Assembly (NCBI RefSeq): GCF_001949125.1
Contig: NZ_MSTI01000107.1
Location: 21,092-85,091 of the forward strand
Direction: 5' to 3'
Length of the DNA: 64,000 nt
Source of the DNA: Deinococcus marmoris
GTDB lineage: Bacteria > Deinococcota > Deinococci > Deinococcales > Deinococcaceae
Shown: piece by piece, positions 20,575 to 30,159 of the stretch
How the letters are laid out: the number at the start of each line of letters is the position of its first letter
Numbering within the stretch: the stretch's first letter is position 1
The notes under the pieces: generated by a model
Seen by the model: the letters and a program-made list of their open reading frames with translations, nothing else
What the model was told of the DNA's origin: nothing
Database searches by the model: none
Position numbers and translations under genes: made by a program

Positions 20575-21675
20575 TCAGTAGCTGACAACTTCAGTTTGCG
20601 GCTGTCCCAGTACGGGAAAAGGGCGTATCAAGACGCGGAGAATCTCGCCGATTCTTTCGGGAACCCACCGCAGCACGTGGCGTAGTTCTTCCGAGCCGTA
20701 GCGCACGAGGCTCATGGCCTTCCGGCCATGGGCCAGCACCCGGATCGGTTTCGCCTCATGCCGCCAGACCCCCACCCGCAGGCAGGCCAACCAGGCCAGG
20801 GTCACCAAACCGAACAGTCGCTCCAACCATGTGGGGTCCGTGACTCCGGTCCGCTCCAAATCGAAGCCCCGCGACTTTTGCAAGCCAAAAGTGGACTCGA
20901 TGGTCCAGCGAAGCTTGTACAGTTGCCACGTTTCCCATACGTGAAAGTCCGTCGCGATGATCACCAGGTCACCCGTGGGTGACCTGGTGGCCACCACCCG
21001 CATGGGTTCCCCAAAGACCTCAGTCCGCTCCGCGATCATCCGGAACTGACCGGGTTGTAGATCCTGGAACCACTCGTCCGCTGATAATTCGTCCAGCACC
21101 GTGTCCTTCCGAATCCGAATGGCCCGGCGAATCCTTTTTCGGCGCAGGAAACGAAACCACTCAGCTCCGATGAACTCCCGGTCCGCCACCAGGCCCTTCC
21201 AGCGTCGCGCTGGAAGGGCCTCCAGCAGTCGTAAGACCAGCCACATGCGTGCCCGGGTGTCGCTGTTGCCTGTGTGATCCAGGGCCACCCACACGAGCGG
21301 AATGGTAAAGCCGTGGACCACCGCACCCAGAACCAACAGGTTGAGCGGCGAATCCCCGTGTTCCCAGGTCGTGCGGTCCACGCTCATCAGGATCTTACCC
21401 GGAGGAAGGTGGACCAAGAGCAGGGCCAGGAAGACCTGAGCCGTGAGCTGCTCATCGTGGACGGCGCGTTCCACGCGCCGCTTCTTGGCTTCAGGAGAAC
21501 TGGTGCCGGGCAAATGAGGAGCCAGATCGAGGTGGTTGACGCTCTGGGCCATGATCATCGCCAAAACAACGTCAACGGCACGCTGATGCGTGTCGATGCG
21601 CAGCGAAGGGACGCAGGCTTTGAAATGGGCGGTGAGTTCAGTAGCCTGTGAGGCGGCGGGGTTTGGTGGCTTCAC
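20575..21675 (-). CDS. IS4-family transposase
   Basis: The single frame of 366 residues appears complete. Catalytic positions are [13 protein letters not shown] (first Asp), [15 protein letters not shown] (second Asp) and [20 protein letters not shown] (the Y-x6-E signature of the IS4 group). The C-terminal region has [16 protein letters not shown]. It is probably functional. Strong ends at 20580 and 21772 support an intact element. Confidence 0.85.
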   Translation of the reverse strand: MKPPNPAASQATELTAHFKACVPSLRIDTHQRAVDVVLAMIMAQSVNHLDLAPHLPGTSSPEAKKRRVERAVHDEQLTAQVFLALLLVHLPPGKILMSVDRTTWEHGDSPLNLLVLGAVVHGFTIPLVWVALDHTGNSDTRARMWLVLRLLEALPARRWKGLVADREFIGAEWFRFLRRKRIRRAIRIRKDTVLDELSADEWFQDLQPGQFRMIAERTEVFGEPMRVVATRSPTGDLVIIATDFHVWETWQLYKLRWTIESTFGLQKSRGFDLERTGVTDPTWLERLFGLVTLAWLACLRVGVWRHEAKPIRVLAHGRKAMSLVRYGSEELRHVLRWVPERIGEILRVLIRPFPVLGQPQTEVVSY

Positions 21676-21772
21676 ACCTCAAAACACCGCCGTTTTCCGT
21701 TTCTGTCGAGGGACAGACCGGAAGGTGACCTTCCCGCCGTCTGGGACGACTAAAAAATGAAGTTGTCAGCTG
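20580..21772 (-). mobile_element. IS4-type element with matching terminal repeats
   Basis: The ends are AGCTGACAACTTCAGTTT on the left and, read inward, AGCTGACAACTTCATTTT on the right (14 identical bases at the tips). Length is about 1193 bases. The transposase stop codon lies within or just beyond the left repeat. It is inserted between another transposase and the decayed transposase at 21773. No target duplication could be assigned confidently. Confidence 0.75.
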
Positions 21773-22115
21773 CCGAGGTTCACTCTCATAAAATCTGTCA
21801 GGCCGCCAGGGATCAGGCTCCTCGAGCCTCAACTCGTTGTGCATCATGAACTGCACCCAACTGTCTGGATTGGAGATGATGTAGGACGGCACCATGACCA
21901 GCGCCAGGAATACGCACTCTTCCAGGGTCAGTCCATCATGTCGATGCAGGATCGCCAACGTCCAAGCCAGGAAGACCAACAGAATCCAGCGGTCCAACCC
22001 CACGGCAGTTCGCTTTGTGAACTGATGATTCCCCTCCTTGAAAAAAGATTTCTCGTTCCACCACACCTTGCCCTCAGCGATCACCTCGTCTCCTTATCCA
22101 GAAACGCCGGCGATT
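21773..22115 (-). pseudogene. Decayed transposase, C-terminal part (left of IS1595)
   Basis: On the minus strand [19 protein letters not shown] and [19 protein letters not shown] form the end of an IS4-like transposase whose front half lies at 23165-23693 beyond the IS1595 insertion. Reading frames are broken. The 3' end is in turn cut by the IS4 element at 21772, so three elements are nested here. Confidence 0.65.
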
Positions 22116-22123
22116 CAAAACTA

Positions 22124-23164
22124 GGCTCATCCTGCGTTCCGGGGAGCTGCGATCAGAAGCAGGGTTAACATCGGCTCCAACAGCGAAAACCCACGACAAC
22201 GGATGTTGTGCATCGCTTGAAAGAAGGCCAGATAGAGTGGCAACCACCACTGCGAAATCCCTCTATGGGGCCGTAACCATGAGCGGAGCAAGCTCCACAC
22301 GTCTTCTCTGGTGTTGACGTGAACTTCGTTCACGTCAACACCGTCGTCATCGCGCGCAAACTCGCCGCGACCGTGGTTCACGGTGACACGCATCAATCCC
22401 CAGCTCGGCAACCGGGCATAGATCGCGTACTCATCAGTATTGACCACGCTGCCTGGCTGAGTGGCGGTCAAGATGTGGGGCCGAATGGTGTGCTGCTGAA
22501 CGTTGGCGCAGAGCTGGAGAACGAGTTGCCCACCTCGCTCAATCATGCCCAGGACTGGTGGCTCGTCGGACGCGGCAGTGCCGCGTCCTCGCTTGCCCTT
22601 CAAACATCGTCTGCGGCCAGGCCGAGATTTTTTTTCACCAGATCGCTTTGCCCCTTGTGCCCCGCCACCAGATACACCTCGTCGATCTCGACCGTACCGG
22701 CGAGGGGAGGCGTGATGGACGCCTCCACCACGCCTTGCCGGAGACTTCGGGTCATGTTCTGAGCATCATCTTCGTTCAGGCCGAGTTCATGCGCAATCTG
22801 ACGGTGACTCAGATTGAGGCCCATCAGATAGAGGCAGCGGTCAAGCGTCGTCATCGGCGCTGCTCTGACCAAGAAGGCCACCCACTGCCGGAGGGGTTGG
22901 TGGTGGCCGGCAAAGACCGTGCCGGTCAGGTCATCGAACTTCCGCTGGCAATTCAGACAGCGATATCGCTGTCTGAACCGCTGGGTGTCTCCCGGCCTTG
23001 TTTGACGATATGCGGTGCGTGGCAGTGCGGGCATGTCACGCCACCGGGCCAACGGAGTTCCCGCACGACTTTGAAGCATTATTCATCGTCCAAGAGCTGA
23101 ATCAAACTCAGCATGCCGGCAGTTTACCAGAGCGTTCTCAGCTCCCTGGAATCCAGGAAGAGCC
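22124..23164 (-). mobile_element. Complete IS1595-family element with 8-bp target duplication
   Basis: The inverted ends are GGCTCATCCTGCGTTCCGGG on the left and, read inward, GGCTCTTCCTGGATTCCAGG on the right. The flanks are the identical 8-mer CAAAACTA at 22116-22123 and 23165-23172, as expected for this family. Length is 1041 bases. The perfect duplication shows a fairly recent insertion into an already decayed transposase. A second, truncated copy is at 53243. Confidence 0.92.
22127..23079 (-). CDS. IS1595-family transposase made by -1 frameshift at A8
   Basis: The first frame (23079 to 22600) has the zinc-ribbon region, LNLSHRQIAHELGLNEDDAQ and VEIDEVYLVAGHKGQ, and stops soon after LVKKN. 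The second frame (to 22127) continues with RGRGTAASDEPPVLGMIERG, VVNTDEYAIYARLP and VHVNTREDVWSLLRSWLRPH, the rest of the ISXO2-type domain. The join lies at a run of eight A on the coding strand (22628-22635); a -1 shift there gives an uninterrupted product of about 317 residues. The second copy at 53772-53779 keeps the same run, so the shift is probably programmed. Confidence 0.8.
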
Positions 23165-23693
23165 CAAAACTATTGTCGGCCAGGACCTGGATGCGAAACC
23201 GCGAGCGGATGAAAGCGGGAATGGTGCGGAGCATCTCGCGCGCCAATATCGTCGGTGTGAGCGTACTCTTCCCCTCATACACTCGGTACGTTATCGGGAA
23301 CTTCACGTCCCAGTACTAAGCGAAGAAAACCACCAGATGAATGCCGTGGACGTCGTTATGAACGCGCACGAAAGGCAGCGCGCTAGTCAGATCGACAATG
23401 AGCCGCAGGATGGGGCGATGTTTGCCTTTGGCCGCCAGACGCAGAAGGTCCCACTGGGCGTGTTCCGACAACGTCTAGCACGCCGAGGTATCCCAGTCAT
23501 ATTCGTTCAGGAGGCGGCTGAGCACACTCTTGCTGACCAGCTCAGCGCGGTGGAGCGCCGTTCTGGACGCGTTGTCTAGGAACATGAACAGCGCAGCCCC
23601 CAGGCTGCGCTGCTGTCATGACGTGTTGGGCACGGCCAGAACCTCGTCTGCCAGAATGTGGACGCGCTCCCCCAGAATCTGTGATTTTGACAT
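23165..23693 (-). pseudogene. Decayed transposase, N-terminal part (right of IS1595)
   Basis: The minus strand begins [18 protein letters not shown] and continues through [33 protein letters not shown] and FIRSRFRIQVLADNSF. It has several in-frame stops (after PNTS and DTSAC, for example) and frameshifts. It is the front of the transposase whose end is at 21773-22115. It was degenerate before the IS1595 element landed. Confidence 0.7.
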
Positions 23694-23830
23694 TCCTAGA
23701 TTCTCCCGGCTGAGAGCCCTTTGCAGCCAGTTATGCAGGTGCAACTCCTGAACACTGGTGAGAATTCGGATTGTGCCACCTGGCGTAACAACTTGCAGAT
23801 CACTCCCTGTCTCATACCCGACTAATCCGA

Positions 23831-23859
23831 TTGACTTTATAGAATTGCCTGCCTATGAT
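23831..23859 (+). promoter_or_regulatory. Near-consensus promoter giving a leaderless mRNA
   Basis: TTGACT (23831-23836) and TATGAT (23854-23859) are separated by exactly 17 bases. The start codon of the iron operon begins seven bases after the -10 box, where transcription should start. There is no ribosome-binding site. This implies a leaderless transcript for the operon 23866-29591. Confidence 0.75.
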
Positions 23860-23865
23860 CCATTC

Positions 23866-24851
23866 ATGACCATTCGCTCGGGCTTTTTACTGCTCACCTT
23901 CGCGCTGTCGGCCAGCGCCCTCGCTGCGCCGAGGGACGCCGTCACCTTCGTGGGGGTACTGGAACAGATGCGCGGTCACTACGATGCCATGCTGCTCAAT
24001 GTTCAAACGGGAAATCAAGAGCTGGCCCTCAAGCACGCCAGCCACCCAGCCAACGAGCTGTATGACGCTGTGAAAGCCGATCTGACGCCCGATTTGCGCG
24101 CCCGCTTTCTTAAGGATTTTCAAGGTATCAATGCCGCGCTCAAGGCGAACAAGCCCCAGGCCGTTCAGGCCGCACTAACAGGGTTCTCGGCGAACGTGGA
24201 CCAGGCCATTGCCACAATTCCAGCCGTTACCCGCAACGATCCAAAATATGGCGCTCGGGTGATCTCCACCATTCTAGGCAACACCAAGACCGAGTACAGC
24301 GGCGGGGTCAGCGGGGGCAAGGTGAGCAATCTCACCGAATACCAGGACGCCCGCTTTTACCTGGCGCGGGCGACGGGCTGGCTGACCCGTTACCAGACGA
24401 AGTTCCCGGCGGATCAGGGCGGACAGACCGCCGCTGCCCTGCGTCAGGCCAAGGCGTTGCTGGCCGCCCAAGCCGATGCCAGGCTGTTTAATGCCCAGCT
24501 TGACCGGGCAAGAACGGAACTCTCCGAAATCAGCGGTGACCCGCTGGCTCCGAGCCGTGGACCGATGGCCGACTTTGCCAGCATTGAAACTTTGCTGACG
24601 ACGGCCAGGCAGCACTACACTGGCGGCATGACCGATGCGGCCAATGAAGCCGTCATCAGCGCTTACCTTGACCATTACGAGCAGCTTGAAGCCCCGCTGG
24701 CCGTCAAGAATAAGACGCTGGAACTTAAGCTCGAAGAAACGCTCAAGAACGGGCTGCGTGAGCTGATCAGGCAGCGTGTCACGCCCGCCAGGTTCAGTGC
24801 CGCCATCGACGCCACGCTCAAAGAGTTGAAGACCGCCAGAGGCCTGCTCCA

Positions 24852-24855
<4 letters not shown>
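23866..24855 (+). CDS. Secreted helical protein associated with FTR1 iron permease
   Basis: This 329-residue protein has a signal peptide (MTIRSGFLLLTFALSASALAA) and is otherwise helical. Its C-terminal motif, ISAYLDHYEQLEAPLAVKN, is closely related to the N-terminal periplasmic motif of the next gene's product (SAYLDHFEYAEPPLRVLN). It therefore looks like the extended periplasmic region of FTR1-type permeases encoded as a separate protein, likely presenting iron to the permease. It overlaps the next start by four bases. The start is set by the leaderless promoter. Confidence 0.7.
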
Positions 24856-26072
<1,217 letters not shown>

Positions 26073-26100
26073 AGTGCCGCCGACGTCAGCTCCTCCAGGT

Positions 26101-28152
26101 ATGCGGATCGGCATTGACGTGGGGGGGACTTTTACCAAAGGGGTGGCCCTCGGGGAGGATGGCACGCTTCGGGCGGTCTCGCACGTTCCCACCACCCACA
26201 GCGCAGAGCATGGCGTGGCGGCGGGCGTGCTCTCGGCGCTTGACCGTCTGCTCACCGCTCTGCCGGAAGACACGCCCGTGCTGTTGGTAGCGCATTCGAC
26301 CACCCAGGCCACCAACGCCCTGCTGGAAGGTGACACCGCCTGGATCGGGGTGCTGGCCCTCGGCCCGGCCCGCGACGAGCGGCGCGTGCGGCGGGTCACC
26401 CAGCCCCCGGCGGGCCTGAAGGCCGAGTGGGCTTTTGTCAGCAGTGACGGACCAGACGTTGAAACCCGTCTGCGATCCCAGCTTGAACAGTGGCGCGGAG
26501 CAGGCATCCAGGCCGTCGCTATCAGCGAGGCGTTCGGGGTGGACGACCGCTCGCTGGAGCAGCGTGCAGGTGAGATTGCCCGTGGCCTCGGCCTGCCGGT
26601 CACGCTGGGCAGTGACCTGAGTGGCAGTTATGGCCTGGAGATGCGTACCCTGGGCGCGGCCATCAACGCCAGCATTTTGCCCACCATGCTGCGCACCGCC
26701 CAGCACGTCCGGCAGGTGGTCAGCACCCGGCTGCCAGGCGTGCCGCTGCTGATCATCCGCGGCGATGGTGGGGCCGCCAGTCTGCGCGCCTTTGAGGAAA
26801 CGCCGCTGCATACCGTGGTGAGTGGCCCGGCGGCCTCACTGGGCGGGGCCATTTTGCAAGAAGGGCTGATGGACGGGGTGTTCTTCGAGGTGGGTGGGAC
26901 CAGCACTAATATCGGGGCCATCAAGGACGGTCGCCCGGTGCTGAGTTACATGACCGTGCTGGGTGTCCCTACCGGACTGCGTGCCGTCGATATCCGCATC
27001 GCTGGGGTGGCTGGAGGCAGTCTGGTGCGCCTGGGCAAGCGGCAGATCGAAGAAGTCGGCCCGCGCAGCGCCCACATCGCGGGACTGCCCTATGCCAGCT
27101 TTGCGCGCCCTGAGCAGCTCAGAGACGCGCGGCTGATTGAAGTCACGCTGCCGGGTCAGGACACCGGGCATTACGCTCTGCTGGAAACGCCTTCGGGAGA
27201 GAGATTCGCCATCACACCTACCTGTGCGGCGAACGCCCTGGGCGCCATCGGCGAGACTGGACGGGCTTACGGCAATGAGGTCAGTGCCCGTATGGCGCTG
27301 GCGCTGCTCGCAGGGCGGCTGGGGGCCAGCGTGGAAGCGGCAGCCACTGCCGTTCTGGAAGCAAGTGCGGAGAAGCTGGTCACGCCTATCCGTGAACTGA
27401 TCAAGGAACACGGCCTCCAGGGACTCCCGCTATACGGCGGGGGTGGGGCGGCGAGCGTACTTGGCCCGGTGATGGCCCGGCGGCTCGGCGTGCCGTTTCA
27501 AACCCTGCCCAATGCCGACGTGATCTCGTCCATCGGGGCGGCGCTGGCGGTCATCCGGGTGGAGCGGGAACGCAGCGTGACCCGCCAGGACCCAACGGTG
27601 GCCGACCTGCTTGAGCGCGAAGTCGGGGACGAGGCGGTGCGGCTGGGGGCTGACCCGGCGAGTCTGCGGATCGAGACCGAGTACCTGGCCGCAGAGGGGC
27701 GACTGCGGGCCGTCGCTGTGGGCGCACATCCCCTGAGCGCACAGACCCGCGTGCTGGGCGAGGACGATCTGCATGCCCAGGCACGGCTGGTGCTGGGTGA
27801 CAGCGCCCATCTGGTTTTCGGCGGACGGTATCACAGCCTGTTCACGGCGAGCATTGAGCGCCGGGGCTTGTTCGGGCGGCACGTCAGGCACCCGGCGCTG
27901 GTGCTTGATCAATGCGGCGTACGCCTGCTGCGCTTTGATGATGCCGAGGTGTTGAGTGGAACTCCAGCGCAGGTGTTGTCTGATCTCGAGCGCCTGCTCG
28001 TCTCCCCGGTTGCGCCGCAGGTGGCGGCCCTGACGCCCGCCCGCCTGAGTGATTTCGCTCATCTGCATGACCCGGTCCTCCTCCGGCAACACTTGCATGA
28101 CCGCCTGCGGCTCGAAGGCCATGTGGCGCTGATCGTACGTCAGGAGACTTGA
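26101..28152 (+). CDS. Hydantoinase/oxoprolinase-family protein (HyuA-like)
   Basis: The 683-residue protein has the ASKHA-type N-terminal phosphate loop MRIGIDVGGTFTKGV, HSTTQATNALLEGD, and the central DGVFFEVGGTSTNIG block. The C-terminal third contains an ATPase-like GGGGAASVLGPVMARRLGV. Members hydrolyse ATP with cyclic amides, but many have unknown substrates. Its place inside an FTR1 operon, flanked by overlapping genes, suggests a role in metal acquisition or thiol chemistry. The ATG 28 bases after the permease stop was chosen because it begins the conserved loop. Confidence 0.8.
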   Translation: MRIGIDVGGTFTKGVALGEDGTLRAVSHVPTTHSAEHGVAAGVLSALDRLLTALPEDTPVLLVAHSTTQATNALLEGDTAWIGVLALGPARDERRVRRVTQPPAGLKAEWAFVSSDGPDVETRLRSQLEQWRGAGIQAVAISEAFGVDDRSLEQRAGEIARGLGLPVTLGSDLSGSYGLEMRTLGAAINASILPTMLRTAQHVRQVVSTRLPGVPLLIIRGDGGAASLRAFEETPLHTVVSGPAASLGGAILQEGLMDGVFFEVGGTSTNIGAIKDGRPVLSYMTVLGVPTGLRAVDIRIAGVAGGSLVRLGKRQIEEVGPRSAHIAGLPYASFARPEQLRDARLIEVTLPGQDTGHYALLETPSGERFAITPTCAANALGAIGETGRAYGNEVSARMALALLAGRLGASVEAAATAVLEASAEKLVTPIRELIKEHGLQGLPLYGGGGAASVLGPVMARRLGVPFQTLPNADVISSIGAALAVIRVERERSVTRQDPTVADLLEREVGDEAVRLGADPASLRIETEYLAAEGRLRAVAVGAHPLSAQTRVLGEDDLHAQARLVLGDSAHLVFGGRYHSLFTASIERRGLFGRHVRHPALVLDQCGVRLLRFDDAEVLSGTPAQVLSDLERLLVSPVAPQVAALTPARLSDFAHLHDPVLLRQHLHDRLRLEGHVALIVRQET

Positions 28153-28586
28153 TGCTGTACCGCAAACAACGCGGCCCGGCCTCCTGGGGAGTGATCCTCG
28201 GGGCGGGCATTCTTGGCCTTTTGCTTGGTTTTCTGGGAGGCCGCGGCAGCGCCCCCCAGCCGACCATCCAGAGCCTGCTTCAACCGGCAGCTCAGCATGT
28301 GAGGCAGGCGGTGGGCGCACTCGATATTGTGGAACTGGAGTACGCCCGCGCCCTGAAGGGCAACCGCGCCAGCCAGCAGGCCAGCGTGCAGGCATTGGCA
28401 CAGGCCCGTTCGGAGCTTGCCCAGGCGACGGCGCTCGAGCAGTTGTATCCTCAGTCTTTCACGCAGGCTGACCGCGCCCTGGACGCGGCGGCACGGGCCA
28501 TCCAGACTCAGCAGCCCCAGGCCGTGGTGGTTCAGGCACTCGAAACCGTCAGAACAGTCACCCGGCAGTTCACAGTGAAGCCGTAA
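28152..28586 (+). CDS. Membrane-anchored helical protein of unknown function
   Basis: The 144-residue protein has one N-terminal transmembrane helix (WGVILGAGILGLLLGFLGG) and an Ala/Gln-rich helical remainder likely to be a coiled coil outside the membrane. Its start overlaps the preceding stop (TGATG), so it is co-translated. No family is recognised. Its helical pattern recalls the periplasmic parts of the FTR1 proteins upstream. Confidence 0.65.
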   Translation: MLYRKQRGPASWGVILGAGILGLLLGFLGGRGSAPQPTIQSLLQPAAQHVRQAVGALDIVELEYARALKGNRASQQASVQALAQARSELAQATALEQLYPQSFTQADRALDAAARAIQTQQPQAVVVQALETVRTVTRQFTVKP

Positions 28587-28608
28587 TCTTGAAGTTCAAA
28601 GGAGGCTT

Positions 28609-28857
28609 ATGGCCCAGATCACCGTTTACACTGTTCCGAACTGCGCCGATTGCGAGGCGGTCAAGCGGCTGCTGACCAGCCAGGGGGCTACCTTCACCGA
28701 GAAGAACGTGCGCGAGGACCCGGCGGCACTGGCCGAGATGCAGGCCAAGGCCAACGTGCGGATCGCGCCCGTGACCGTGATTGACAATCAGGTCTTTTAC
28801 GGCTTTTTTGATGACCAGCGGCCCGGCATCCTGGAGGCGCTCGCCCGGCGTCCATGA
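28609..28857 (+). CDS. Glutaredoxin/NrdH-like protein
   Basis: The 82-residue thioredoxin-fold protein has a CADC active site in YTVPNCADCEAVKRLL and a cis-Pro in RIAPVTVID. The ATG follows AAAGGAGG. It probably reduces a disulfide, either of ribonucleotide reductase or of a metal-handling partner in this operon. It overlaps the ZIP gene by four bases. Confidence 0.85.
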   Translation: MAQITVYTVPNCADCEAVKRLLTSQGATFTEKNVREDPAALAEMQAKANVRIAPVTVIDNQVFYGFFDDQRPGILEALARRP

Positions 28858-29591
28858 CCACAACGTTGGCCCAGATTCTGCTGTTGACGCTGATTCCGGT
28901 GGCTGCCACCATCCTGGGCGGCGTGATTGCCAGCTTCCGTCCCCCCAGTCCGCATGTCCGCAGCTTCGTGCAGCACTTCGCGGCGGGCGTGGTTTTCGCT
29001 GCCGTGGCTGGGGAACTGCTGCCCCAGATCACGGCGGGCCATCAGCCGCTGGGTGTGGTGATTGGCTTCGCGCTGGGCGTGGCCGTGATGCTGGCGGTGC
29101 GGGCGCTGGTGGGACGGCTGGAACCAGAAACTGAAGATACGGATGAGCACAGCCCACGTGCCGTCACTGGCTTGCTGGCGGCGGTGGGCATCGACGTGTT
29201 GATTGACGGCCTGCTGATCGGTGTGGGCTTCGCGGCAGGCGAGCGCGTGGGAACCTTGCTGGTGGTGGCGCTGACGCTGGAACTGCTGTTCCTGGGCTTA
29301 TCGGTATCCGCCAGCCTGGGACAACGCGGAGCAAGCAGGGGCCGGAGCATTCTGACCGTGAGCGGCCTGAGCCTGTTGGTGATCGTGGGGGCCACGCTGG
29401 GCGGCACACTGCTTCAGGGCCTCTCGGGGCTCCCGCTGGAAATCGTGCTGTCCTTCGGCGCGGCGGCGCTGCTGTTCCTGGTGACAGAGGAACTGCTGGT
29501 GGAGGCCCATGAGGTCAAAGAAACGCCGTGGATCACCAGCGCCTTTTTTCTGGGCTTTATCGCGCTTTACCTGGTTGAACTGGGGCTGTGA
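28854..29591 (+). CDS. ZIP-family metal transporter-like protein
   Basis: The 245-residue protein has about eight predicted helices. Features of ZIP proteins are VQHFAAGVVFAAVAGELLP, IDVLIDGLLIGVGFAAGE and LLFLVTEELLVEAHE. It likely carries Fe, Zn or Mn. A His-rich cytoplasmic loop is absent, replaced by an acidic stretch (EPETEDTDEHS). It is the last gene of the operon and is followed by a strong terminator. Confidence 0.75.
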   Translation: MTTTLAQILLLTLIPVAATILGGVIASFRPPSPHVRSFVQHFAAGVVFAAVAGELLPQITAGHQPLGVVIGFALGVAVMLAVRALVGRLEPETEDTDEHSPRAVTGLLAAVGIDVLIDGLLIGVGFAAGERVGTLLVVALTLELLFLGLSVSASLGQRGASRGRSILTVSGLSLLVIVGATLGGTLLQGLSGLPLEIVLSFGAAALLFLVTEELLVEAHEVKETPWITSAFFLGFIALYLVELGL

Positions 29592-29623
29592 TTGTGGCGT
29601 CAAAGACTGAAAACGTCAGTCAG

Positions 29624-29665
29624 AATCGAGAGGCGCAGCTCAACGTGCGCCTCTCGATTTTCTGT
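29624..29665. terminator. Strong bidirectional terminator
   Basis: The perfect 14-base stem AATCGAGAGGCGCA / TGCGCCTCTCGATT (29624-29637 and 29646-29659) has an 8-base loop and is followed by TTCTG on the plus strand. It ends the iron operon and can also stop the convergent gene at 29692. Confidence 0.85.
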
Positions 29666-29691
29666 TATTGCAGCCAAGGCTGTGATTGACC

Positions 29692-30099
29692 TTACGGCGC
29701 GAGTCGGTCACGCAACGTGATAAGCAGTTCCTCGGCCCGCTCGTATCCTGGGCGCAGGTACACGGTGGCAAACGTGGTCCAATCCTGCACCGCCGCCACC
29801 TCCTGTTCACCGTCGAGAAGTTTTAAGTGGGGGTAGACGCCGTACTCCACGAAACACTCAAATTCCGTGCCGATCTGTTCCAGCTCACGCGTGTTGGTGT
29901 CGTTCCAGCTCAGCGTGTACGGCAGGGCGAAGCAGGGTTTCCCGCAACTGCCGCCCAGACCGATCAATGGCAGTCCGGCCACCTCGTGAACCTGCAGCCG
30001 GTGCTGCGCCCGCTCAAGAAAAGCCTGGCGGTCACGGGCCAGCGCTTTGCTGGGTAATTTCTGGGTGGCGATCCACGGACCGACGGTGAGTTTGGGCAT
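29692..30099 (-). CDS. Hypothetical cytoplasmic protein
   Basis: The 135-residue protein starts MPKLTVGPWIATQKL after AGGAG. There is no signal peptide or membrane helix. The motif GLGGSCGKPCFALPYTLSWND holds two Cys (GSCGKPC). No family is recognised. It sits just downstream of copA on the same strand, so it may be co-transcribed with it. Confidence 0.6.
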   Translation of the reverse strand: MPKLTVGPWIATQKLPSKALARDRQAFLERAQHRLQVHEVAGLPLIGLGGSCGKPCFALPYTLSWNDTNTRELEQIGTEFECFVEYGVYPHLKLLDGEQEVAAVQDWTTFATVYLRPGYERAEELLITLRDRLAP

Positions 30100-30159
30100 G
30101 AGACAGAACTCCTGTAATGGCGAGAAAGGCGGGAGAACAGGGGGCAACGCGGACAGCGC

